Positions 16,221-23,693 of a stretch of 34,950 nucleotides of DNA are shown here, piece after piece. Each line of letters begins with the position of its first letter. Position 1 is the stretch's first letter. A model generated the notes under the pieces. That model made no database searches and was not told where the DNA came from. It saw only the letters and a list, made by a program, of their open reading frames with translations. A program made the position numbers and the translations under genes. This DNA is from Bacteroidales bacterium UBA4333 (GTDB lineage Bacteria; Bacteroidota; Bacteroidia; Bacteroidales; Paludibacteraceae). The DNA lies in contig DGTP01000003.1 in NCBI GenBank assembly GCA_002394335.1, positions 1 to 34,950 of the forward strand, given 5' to 3'.

Positions 16221-18883
16221 TGAGCGAATTTAACGACAGCATCAAATATCATTTGACAGGCATGTACCAAGACTGGTTCTTGGACTATGCCTCGTATGTT
16301 ATTTTAGAGCGTGCCGTCCCCGCCATCGAGGACGGTTTGAAGCCTGTGCAGCGCCGTATCCTGCATGCCATGAAGTGTGTGGATGACGGCAAAATGAACA
16401 AGGTAGCCAATATCGTCGGACAGACGATGCAATACCACCCTCACGGCGATGCTTCTATCGGTGATGCGCTGGTTCAGCTCGGACAGAAAGATCTGCTCAT
16501 CGACTGCCAAGGAAACTGGGGAAACATCCTCACCGGCGACGGAGCAGCGGCTCCGCGTTATATCGAAGCACGACTCTCAAAGTTTGCACTTGAGACCGTC
16601 TTCAACGCCAAAACCACCGAGTGGATGAAATCTTATGACGGGCGCAAAAACGAACCTATACACCTCCCCGTCAAATTCCCGCTTCTGCTCGCGCAAGGCG
16701 TAGAGGGTATAGCCGTGGGACTAAATTCCAAAATTCTACCGCACAACTTCAACGAACTATGCGATGCGTCGTTAGCTTATCTCCGGAAGGAGGAGTTCAC
16801 ACTCTACCCCGACTTCCCGACAGGAGGCGAGATAGATGTTACCCGATACAACGACGGTGAACGCGGCGGACAGATCAAGATACGCGCCAAAATCCAGAAA
16901 TCGGATGACAACAAGACGCTGATCATCACCGAGATTCCATTCGGCACCACCACCAGCAAAATCATCGAGACCATCCTCCGTGCCAACCAGAAAGGTAAAA
17001 TCAAGATCCGCAAAGTCGATGATTTCACAGCTGAAGAAGCACGTATCATGGTGCAACTGGCACCCGGATCTTCGTCCGACAAAGCCATTGATGCGCTCTA
17101 CGCCTTCACCGACTGCGAAGTCAACATCTCGCCCAACTGCTGTGTCGTAGAAGGACAAAAACCAATCTTCACCACCGTGAGCGACCTGCTTCGCAAGTCC
17201 ACTGACAACACCAAAGCCCTCCTCAAATGGGAGCTCGAGATCGAGAAAAGCGAACTGGAGGAGAAATACTTCTACACCTCGCTGGAGAAGATCTTCATCG
17301 AGAACCGCATCTACAAGCAGGAGGGGTACGAGACAGCACCCGACAAGGAGAAACTGATTGCTTTTGTGGACCAGGCGCTGGAGCCATGGAAAGAGAAACT
17401 CATCCGCGAAGTACGCAGAGAAGATATCGAGCGGTTGTTCGAGATCCGCATGATCCGCATCACCAAGTTCGACTCCAAGAAAGCGGACGAACTGATGAAG
17501 GATCTGGCAAAACAAATCAAAGAATGCCAGAAGAATCTCAACCACCTTACGGATTATACCATCAAGTGGTTCGAGATGCTCAAAACCAAGTACGGCGCCA
17601 AGTATCCGCGCCGCACAGAGGTGCGCAACTTCGGTGCCATCAATGTTGCGGCAGTTGCAGAAGCCAACGAGAAACTCTACATCAACCGCGAGGAGGGATT
17701 TATCGGCACGGGACTCAAGAAAGACGAGTTCCTGTTCAACTGCTCCGACATCGACGAAGTGATTATCTTCCACAAAGACGGCAAATACAAAGTGGTCAAA
17801 GTGGCAGAGAAGATTTTCGTCGGCACAGATATCATCCATATTGACATCTTCAAGAAGAAAGATGTCCGCACCGTCTATAACGTCGTCTATCGCGACGGAC
17901 GCGGCGGCATCTACTATATGAAGCGGTTCAATGTCACGGGTGTTACACGCGACAAGGAATACGACCTCACACAAGGCAAGGCCGGCTCCAAGGTAGTGTA
18001 TTTCACCGCTAACCCGAACGGCGAAGCAGAAGTCATCCGTGTGGCACTCAAACCCGCCCTGCACATCAAAAAACTGGAGGTGCTCAAAGACCTCTCTGAA
18101 TTGGCAATCAAATCACGTACTGCCCGCGGAAATGTGCTCACCAAATACGATGTCAAATCCATTACACTCAAGCAGAAAGGGCACTCCACTCTGGGCGGCC
18201 GCAAAGTATGGTTTGATCCGGACGTGCTGCGCATCAACTATGACGGACAAGGCAACTATCTGGGCGAATTCTGGGATGGTGACAGCATCTTAGTGATTAC
18301 GAACTCAGGCGACTATTACACCACGGGCTTCGATCTCACCGCCCACTTCGACCCGAATATCCTGCGCATCGAGAAATACAACAGCGAGAAAATATGGTCT
18401 CTGGCGATGTGGAATGCCGAACTGGAGTTCTATTATGGCAAGCGCTTCAAGATTGACAGTTCCGACAAGCCGCAGTCCATGCTGGGCGAAGGCAAAGGCT
18501 CGCGTATCATCTGCCTTAACGACCGGGAGGAGGCTTGTTTCCGTCTCGTCTTCGAAGACGAGACACGTGAGCCGCAGGATATCCTCATGGCGGATTTCAT
18601 CGACGACAAGTCTCCAAAAGCCAAAGGCAAACGCTTCACCACACTGCCACTGGCTACCATCAAAGACATCACTCCCGAACCCGAGCCGGAACCCGAAGAA
18701 CCAGAGTTCGAAGAACCGGAGCAAGGTGGTTCGGATGAGAGTGGAAACGCCTCTGATGACAATGCATCTTCCGACACTACCGAAGCTACTCTGACCACCG
18801 AAGTCAGCGGTGTCACCCTCACTATCACCAACCAGATTCCGGAAGACAGCAAGCCGCAAGACGAGCAATTAAGCTTATTCTGA
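16220..18883 (+). CDS. parC: DNA topoisomerase IV subunit A
   Basis: This 887-residue breakage-reunion subunit decatenates sister chromosomes. LKPVQRRILHAM and MQYHPHGDASIGDALV are present, and the DNA-linking tyrosine is Tyr114 in AAPRYIEARLS. The C-terminal beta-pinwheel follows without the canonical GyrA box (QRRGGKG), so I call ParC rather than GyrA. After the pinwheel comes a low-complexity acidic tail of about 80 residues (PEPEPEPEEPEFEEPEQ) ending QLSLF at 883-887. That matches the consensus of beta-sliding-clamp-binding peptides. The gene overlaps the preceding small gene by one base. The next gene, gyrB, has its own promoter. parC beside gyrB rather than parE is noteworthy but clear from the motifs. 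Confidence 0.93.
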   Translation: MSEFNDSIKYHLTGMYQDWFLDYASYVILERAVPAIEDGLKPVQRRILHAMKCVDDGKMNKVANIVGQTMQYHPHGDASIGDALVQLGQKDLLIDCQGNWGNILTGDGAAAPRYIEARLSKFALETVFNAKTTEWMKSYDGRKNEPIHLPVKFPLLLAQGVEGIAVGLNSKILPHNFNELCDASLAYLRKEEFTLYPDFPTGGEIDVTRYNDGERGGQIKIRAKIQKSDDNKTLIITEIPFGTTTSKIIETILRANQKGKIKIRKVDDFTAEEARIMVQLAPGSSSDKAIDALYAFTDCEVNISPNCCVVEGQKPIFTTVSDLLRKSTDNTKALLKWELEIEKSELEEKYFYTSLEKIFIENRIYKQEGYETAPDKEKLIAFVDQALEPWKEKLIREVRREDIERLFEIRMIRITKFDSKKADELMKDLAKQIKECQKNLNHLTDYTIKWFEMLKTKYGAKYPRRTEVRNFGAINVAAVAEANEKLYINREEGFIGTGLKKDEFLFNCSDIDEVIIFHKDGKYKVVKVAEKIFVGTDIIHIDIFKKKDVRTVYNVVYRDGRGGIYYMKRFNVTGVTRDKEYDLTQGKAGSKVVYFTANPNGEAEVIRVALKPALHIKKLEVLKDLSELAIKSRTARGNVLTKYDVKSITLKQKGHSTLGGRKVWFDPDVLRINYDGQGNYLGEFWDGDSILVITNSGDYYTTGFDLTAHFDPNILRIEKYNSEKIWSLAMWNAELEFYYGKRFKIDSSDKPQSMLGEGKGSRIICLNDREEACFRLVFEDETREPQDILMADFIDDKSPKAKGKRFTTLPLATIKDITPEPEPEPEEPEFEEPEQGGSDESGNASDDNASSDTTEATLTTEVSGVTLTITNQIPEDSKPQDEQLSLF

Positions 18884-18933
18884 CACTTATTTCATTAAAA
18901 AATCACACACTTTAGCACAAAAGTGCAAAAAAA

Positions 18934-18965
18934 TTTGCGTATATGCGAATTTTTCTGTACCTTTG
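18934..18965 (+). promoter_or_regulatory. Bacteroidota-type promoter of gyrB
   Basis: TTTG at 18934-18937 and TACCTTTG at 18958-18965 are separated by 20 bases. The leader to the gyrB ATG is about 55-60 bases and contains an alternating purine-pyrimidine tract directly after the -7 element. Confidence 0.75.
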
Positions 18966-18974
18966 TAGCCGAAT

Positions 18975-18992
18975 TATATGCGCGCGTGCGCG
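18975..18992. promoter_or_regulatory. Alternating pyrimidine-purine tract in the gyrB leader (Z-DNA-prone)
   Basis: From 18975 to 18992 every base alternates pyrimidine and purine. The core TGCGCGCGTGCGCG (18979-18992) is the classic type that flips to left-handed DNA under negative supercoiling. It also contains the small hairpin GCGC-gcgt-GCGC. It begins about 10 bases past the -7 element. Placement in the initially transcribed region of gyrase, whose expression responds to supercoiling in other bacteria, suggests a topology-sensing role; this is inference only. Confidence 0.5.
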
Positions 18993-19027
18993 AACATCAT
19001 TTAGAAGATATATTTTAAGACTATACA

Positions 19028-21040
19028 ATGGAAGAACAAAAAGAAAAGTATGATGGCTCGAGTATTCAAGTGCTCGAAGGTTTAGAGGCGGTGCGTAAAC
19101 GTCCGGCAATGTACATTGGCGACATTTCGCAGAAGGGTCTGCACCACCTGGTGAATGAGGTGGTAGACAACTCTATTGATGAAGCATTGGCAGGTTTCTG
19201 TACCGAGATTGCAGTCCACATCAATGAAGACAACTCAATCACCGTGCAGGACAACGGCCGCGGCATTCCTGTAGATATGCACCCGAAAGAGCACCGCAGT
19301 GCTCTGGAAGTCGTAATGACAGTATTACACGCCGGTGGTAAATTCAACAAGGATAGTTACAAAGTCTCCGGTGGTCTCCACGGTGTGGGTGTGAGTTGTG
19401 TGAACGCCCTTTCTACCAAAATGCATGTAGAGGTTTATCGTGACGGCAAGATTCATAGTCAGGACTACGAGAAAGGCAAACCGCTTGCTCCGGTGCACGT
19501 CATCTCCGCTGCTGAAGCTACCGGTAACTGGGAGCAAGGAAAGACCGGCACCTTTGTTCAGTTCTGGCCGGACAACACAATCTTCACGGAGACAGTGTAC
19601 CAGTGGGATCTCCTTGCCAACCGCATGCGCGAGCTGGCTTTCCTCAATGCCGGAATCAAGATCGTTCTGAAAGACAAGCGGGTACTTGTTGACAAAATCC
19701 TGGACGACAACACCAAAGTTACCGAGTGCAAGAAGGAGGTCTTCTATTCCGAGAAAGGTCTGCAGGAGTTCGTCCGTTATATCGACGGAACACGCACACC
19801 GCTCATCTCGGAGGTCATCCATCTCAATACCGACAAGTTCGGCACGCCGGTGGAGGTCGCCATCCTCTATAACACCGACTTCAACGAGAATGTCCATTCC
19901 TATGTCAACAATATCAACACCATCGAGGGCGGTACCCACGTAGCCGGTTTCCGCGCTGCTCTGACCCGTGTGATGAAGAAATACGCAGAGGAGAGCAAGA
20001 TGCTGGAGAAAGCCAAGCTCAAAGACAAAGAGGGCAACTCCACCATCGATCCGAACGACTTCCGCGAGGGACTGACAGCTGTTATCTCCGTCAAGGTGGC
20101 AGAGCCGCAGTTCGAAGGCCAGACCAAGACCAAGTTGGGCAACTCTGAGGTAGCCGGAATGGTGAACCAGGCTGTGAGCGAAGCCTTGCAGAACTACCTG
20201 GAGGAGCATCCTGATGATGCAAAGAAGATTGTTGAGAAAGTGATCCTCGCTGCACAAGCCCGTATCGCTGCCCGCAATGCACGCCAGAGTGTGCTTCGCA
20301 AGTCGCCGCTGAGTGGTGGCGGACTGCCGGGCAAACTGGCAGACTGCGCTTCCAAAGATCCGGCAGAGTGCGAACTCTTTCTCGTCGAGGGAGATTCGGC
20401 AGGCGGTACTGCCAAAACCGGTCGCGACCGTGTACACCAGGCAATCCTGCCGCTGAGAGGTAAGATCCTGAACGTTGAGAAAGCGATGGAGCACAAGGTG
20501 TTTGAGTCCGAGGAGGTCCGTAATATCTTCACCGCACTGGGTATCACCTTCGGTACAGAAGAGGACCCTAAGGCACTCAACCTCTCCAAGATCCGTTACC
20601 ACAAAGTAATCATCATGGCAGATGCTGATGTCGACGGTGCGCATATCGCCACTCTGATTATGACCCTGTTCTTCCGTCATATGAAAGAAGTGATTGAGCA
20701 AGGACACCTCTACATTGCCATGGCACCGCTCTATATGTGCTCCAAAGGCAACTACCGCGAGTATTGCTGGAATGACCAGCAGCGTCACGACTTCATCCAG
20801 AAGTACGCTAACGGCGATGAACGTCAAGTCAAGACACAGCGTTACAAAGGTCTCGGTGAGATGTCCGACGAGCAGCTTTGGGAAACCACTATGGATCCGG
20901 CACGCCGCTTGCTCAAAAAAGTAACGATCGAAAACGCCTCTGAGGCGGATCGCATCATCTCCATGCTCATGGGAGACGAGGTGGCTCCGCGTCGCGAGTT
21001 TATCGAGCAGAACGCTACCTACGCTAAGATTGACGCCTGA
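19028..21040 (+). CDS. gyrB: DNA gyrase subunit B
   Basis: This 670-residue ATPase subunit works with GyrA to introduce negative supercoils. The GHKL ATP site has VDNSIDEALAG, DNGRGIPVDMHP and GGLHGVGVSCVNAL. The TOPRIM part has VEGDSAGGTAKTGRDR (Glu454) and ADADVDGAHI. The extreme C-terminus RREFIEQNATYAKIDA is that of GyrB. The YDGSSIQVLEGLEAVRKRPAMYIGD opening and EGDSAGGTAKTGRDR with LPLRGKILNVEKA favour GyrB over ParE. Length is short for GyrB (E. coli about 800), as usual for Bacteroidota, which lack the extra insert. Its stop overlaps the next start (TGATG). gyrA is not in the window. Confidence 0.95.
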   Translation: MEEQKEKYDGSSIQVLEGLEAVRKRPAMYIGDISQKGLHHLVNEVVDNSIDEALAGFCTEIAVHINEDNSITVQDNGRGIPVDMHPKEHRSALEVVMTVLHAGGKFNKDSYKVSGGLHGVGVSCVNALSTKMHVEVYRDGKIHSQDYEKGKPLAPVHVISAAEATGNWEQGKTGTFVQFWPDNTIFTETVYQWDLLANRMRELAFLNAGIKIVLKDKRVLVDKILDDNTKVTECKKEVFYSEKGLQEFVRYIDGTRTPLISEVIHLNTDKFGTPVEVAILYNTDFNENVHSYVNNINTIEGGTHVAGFRAALTRVMKKYAEESKMLEKAKLKDKEGNSTIDPNDFREGLTAVISVKVAEPQFEGQTKTKLGNSEVAGMVNQAVSEALQNYLEEHPDDAKKIVEKVILAAQARIAARNARQSVLRKSPLSGGGLPGKLADCASKDPAECELFLVEGDSAGGTAKTGRDRVHQAILPLRGKILNVEKAMEHKVFESEEVRNIFTALGITFGTEEDPKALNLSKIRYHKVIIMADADVDGAHIATLIMTLFFRHMKEVIEQGHLYIAMAPLYMCSKGNYREYCWNDQQRHDFIQKYANGDERQVKTQRYKGLGEMSDEQLWETTMDPARRLLKKVTIENASEADRIISMLMGDEVAPRREFIEQNATYAKIDA

Positions 21041-21570
21041 TGAGAATTACAGTCTATTGTTCGGCTAAGGACAGCATCCCCGAAGAGTATCTCGCTTTAG
21101 GCGATGAACTGGGACGCTGGATTGGCGAGGCTGGTCACTCCCTCGTCTATGGCGGAGCTACCGGCGGATTGATGACTCGCGTCAGCGATGCCGCCAAAGC
21201 TGCCGGAGCCAAAGTGATCGGCGTGATACCAACCCGTATCATCCAAGCCGGACGCCGGGCAAAGAACTGCGACACCCAGCATCTGGTGGACACAATGGCC
21301 CAACGCAAGCAGATGATGAAGGATCTTGCGGACTGTTTCGTCTGCCTCCCCGGCAGTTACGGAACACTTGACGAGATGATGGATGTGATAGCATCCGGCA
21401 CGGTGAACGAACACCGCAAACCGATCTACATCCTCAACTACAAAGGGTTTTATGACCACCTTATCAACCTTACCGACCACATGCGGGCACTGGCGTTTTT
21501 GCCACAACAGGAACATTATGCTCCAACCTATATTGATAGTTTGGAGCAACTATATAAAATGATCCATTAA
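21040..21570 (+). CDS. LOG family protein (nucleoside 5'-monophosphate phosphoribohydrolase-like)
   Basis: A 176-residue Rossmann-fold protein of the TIGR00730/LOG family. Relatives release the base from nucleoside monophosphates, including cytokinin ribotides in plants. Family blocks are YGGATGGLMTRVSDAA, GAKVIGVIPTRI and MAQRKQMM. The signature usually written PGGxGTxxE reads PGSYGTLDE, so the second Gly is Ser106. Whether this keeps activity cannot be told from sequence. The start overlaps the gyrB stop by one base and the next gene follows after 12 bases. Confidence 0.88.
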   Translation: MRITVYCSAKDSIPEEYLALGDELGRWIGEAGHSLVYGGATGGLMTRVSDAAKAAGAKVIGVIPTRIIQAGRRAKNCDTQHLVDTMAQRKQMMKDLADCFVCLPGSYGTLDEMMDVIASGTVNEHRKPIYILNYKGFYDHLINLTDHMRALAFLPQQEHYAPTYIDSLEQLYKMIH

Positions 21571-21582
21571 CACCATTTTAGT

Positions 21583-22905
21583 ATGAATCTTTTCTTATCA
21601 AGATTAACCGGTCGTCTCCACTCCACCGACAAAATGGAGCGCAACATGATCGCTCAGGAGGAGCGCATTGCACGCTACCGCCAGATTGAGCAATCGCCAG
21701 AGATGAAAGAATTCCAAGAACTCAAGAAAGTCATCGAGAGCAAGGAGTTCCAGCAAAAGAAGTACAATTGGATTCACACCAAGTACAAGAGCACCTCGAC
21801 GTACGAAACCATACGTCAGTACAAACAACTGCTGCATGACAAAGACTTGCAGTTATACATGGAGCTCAAAGATAGCCAGCGGCTCAAAGAATATCTGGAG
21901 TTCAGACAGTCGCCCAACTATGTCAAACTGCAGAGCAAGAAAGATGTCCGCAATTCGCTGGAGTTGAAGCAGATGGCGGATTTTGAGAACTCCAAAGAGT
22001 ACAAAGCATACTTACGCTACCGCGACTCAAAGACTCCGGAGCGTTTTGAAGCACTCGTCAAAGAGGTCGCAACTCCGGAGTACAAGCAGCAACACGCTTT
22101 CTGGAGCAACCCGAAACGCTGGAAAACTACTGACGAATACCAGCAGGAAGTGCGTTTCAAACGCCTTGCTGCCATGGCAGATATCCAGTTCTACCTCAAA
22201 GAGGACAAAGCAAAGATCGAAGCCATGGAGACATGGCTCACGACCTTCAAGGATGAGTTTGACTGGTTGCGCCTTGCCGACTCACAATGGAAAGCAGGCT
22301 TTGCTTACGACAACCCAAAACTGCTCCGCCAGCACTCCTTTGCCAATGAGCAACAGGCCAACAACGGAGGCAAGAATGTCGGCACGGTTGACAACAAACT
22401 CTGCCTTTTCACCAAGCACGAAAAAATAACCGCTCCGGCGTGGGACACCAAGAAAGGATTTATCAACAAGGACTTTGACTACACCTCTGATGTTATCCAG
22501 ACTGCCGACTCTTTCCGTCAGCAAGGAGGTTTGTTTATGGCGAAAGTGCGTGTAGAAGGCGACATCCACCACGCCGTTTGGCTTGGCTCAGGCAAGAAGT
22601 TGCCGATGATCAGCCTCTTCCACTACAACGGCAAACACATCACCATCGGCAACTACAAGGAGAATGGTTTCGACGGTACTACTATTCGCGGTATCTCGCC
22701 ATCCAAGTATTATATCTATTCGCTCCGTTGGAATGAGCGCGAACTCATTTGGTATGTCAACAACCTTGAGGTATATCGCACCTCCTACAACCTGCCCAAA
22801 GAGAAACTCTTCCTTGCCCTCTCATCATTCATCGATGAACAGCAACGCGCTATGGAAGGTACGCTCAATGTAGCATGGATACGTGTATTCCAACCCTCCA
22901 AATGA
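21583..22905 (+). CDS. GH16-like (concanavalin-fold) protein with helical N-terminal repeats; catalytic acids missing
   Basis: This 440-residue protein has two parts. Residues 1 to about 190 are charged, helical and repetitive (SKEFQQKK, DSQRLKEYLEFRQSPNYVKL, NSKEYKAYLRYRDSKTPERF), resembling spaced helical repeats. Residues about 210-440 resemble the beta-jelly-roll of glycoside hydrolase family 16, ending in the usual last strand (WIRVF). Where active GH16 enzymes have E-I-D-[IL]-F-E-[FY]-N-G, this protein has M342-I-S344-L-F-H347-Y-N-G. Both catalytic glutamates and the assisting aspartate are therefore replaced, while the neighbouring NGKHITIG is kept. No signal peptide is visible, so it may be cytoplasmic. 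I infer a non-catalytic, perhaps carbohydrate-binding or structural, role. It overlaps kdsA by 4 bases. Confidence 0.75.
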   Translation: MNLFLSRLTGRLHSTDKMERNMIAQEERIARYRQIEQSPEMKEFQELKKVIESKEFQQKKYNWIHTKYKSTSTYETIRQYKQLLHDKDLQLYMELKDSQRLKEYLEFRQSPNYVKLQSKKDVRNSLELKQMADFENSKEYKAYLRYRDSKTPERFEALVKEVATPEYKQQHAFWSNPKRWKTTDEYQQEVRFKRLAAMADIQFYLKEDKAKIEAMETWLTTFKDEFDWLRLADSQWKAGFAYDNPKLLRQHSFANEQQANNGGKNVGTVDNKLCLFTKHEKITAPAWDTKKGFINKDFDYTSDVIQTADSFRQQGGLFMAKVRVEGDIHHAVWLGSGKKLPMISLFHYNGKHITIGNYKENGFDGTTIRGISPSKYYIYSLRWNERELIWYVNNLEVYRTSYNLPKEKLFLALSSFIDEQQRAMEGTLNVAWIRVFQPSK

Positions 22906-23681
22906 AACCCCTACTGCTCATAGCAGGCCCCTGTGCCATCGAGAGTCGCGATGTGGTGATGACCACCGCAGAGCGGCTCTCTGACACTTGTGCCCGATTG
23001 GGAATAACACTCTATTTCAAGTCTTCCTTCGACAAAGCCAACCGCACTTCCTCTTCGCCACGCGGAGTAGGAATGGAGAAAGGGCTGCAGATTCTTCAAG
23101 AAGTCAAGGCACAATTCTCCGTACCTGTTCTTACCGATGTACATGAGTCTTGGCAATGTGCACCCGTAGCGGAGGTAGCAGACGTCCTGCAGATTCCGGC
23201 ATTCCTCAGTCGCCAGACAGACCTCTTGGAAGCCGCAGCCAAGACCGGCAAGATAGTGAATGTCAAAAAGGGACAGTTCATGGCTCCATGGGATATGGGC
23301 GGCGCGATCAGCAAGATCAATGCCGTTCGCCCCAATGCCGACATATGGCTTACCGAACGAGGATCTTCTTTCGGCTACGGACGGCTGGTAGTAGATATGA
23401 CTTCGCTCGTTGAGATGCGCCGATTCGGGTATCCCGTCATCTTTGATGCCACCCACTCCGTACAGCAGCCATCGTCCCAACAGGGCTTCACCGGAGGCAA
23501 TCGGGAGATGGTGCCGCCGCTCATCCGGGCAGCACTCGCCGTAGGTATCGACGGACTGTTTCTCGAAGTGCACCCCAAACCGGAGGAGGCAATCTCGGAT
23601 GCCGCTAACCAGCTGCGGCTCCGTGACATCCAACCTATCCTCGCGCAAGCGATGGAGATACATCAACTCGTTAATAAATAA
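22902..23681 (+). CDS. kdsA: 3-deoxy-8-phosphooctulonate synthase (KDO8P synthase)
   Basis: This 259-residue enzyme condenses PEP and arabinose-5-phosphate to KDO-8-phosphate for the LPS inner core. Diagnostic segments are IAGPCAIES, FKSSFDKANRTS, VLTDVHE, IPAFLSRQTDL, VNVKKGQFMAPWDM and FDATHSVQ. The Cys in IAGPC is the residue that marks the metal-dependent class; the E. coli-type enzyme has Asn there. I chose the ATG at 22902, which overlaps the preceding stop (ATGA) and begins directly at the conserved KPLLLIAGPC. An in-frame ATG at 22875 lies inside the previous gene and adds nine non-conserved residues. Confidence 0.96.
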   Translation: MKPLLLIAGPCAIESRDVVMTTAERLSDTCARLGITLYFKSSFDKANRTSSSPRGVGMEKGLQILQEVKAQFSVPVLTDVHESWQCAPVAEVADVLQIPAFLSRQTDLLEAAAKTGKIVNVKKGQFMAPWDMGGAISKINAVRPNADIWLTERGSSFGYGRLVVDMTSLVEMRRFGYPVIFDATHSVQQPSSQQGFTGGNREMVPPLIRAALAVGIDGLFLEVHPKPEEAISDAANQLRLRDIQPILAQAMEIHQLVNK

Positions 23682-23693
23682 TCTTTATATCCT

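Noticed and set aside
18909..18930. Terminator after parC (GCAC-aaaa-GTGC)
   Set aside because: The stem is only 4 bp and there is no T-run; too weak to call.
16772..20827. Long antisense open frames opposite parC (430 codons) and gyrB (500 codons)
   Set aside because: They are by-products of the codon use of the plus-strand genes; no family resemblance and no promoter or start context.
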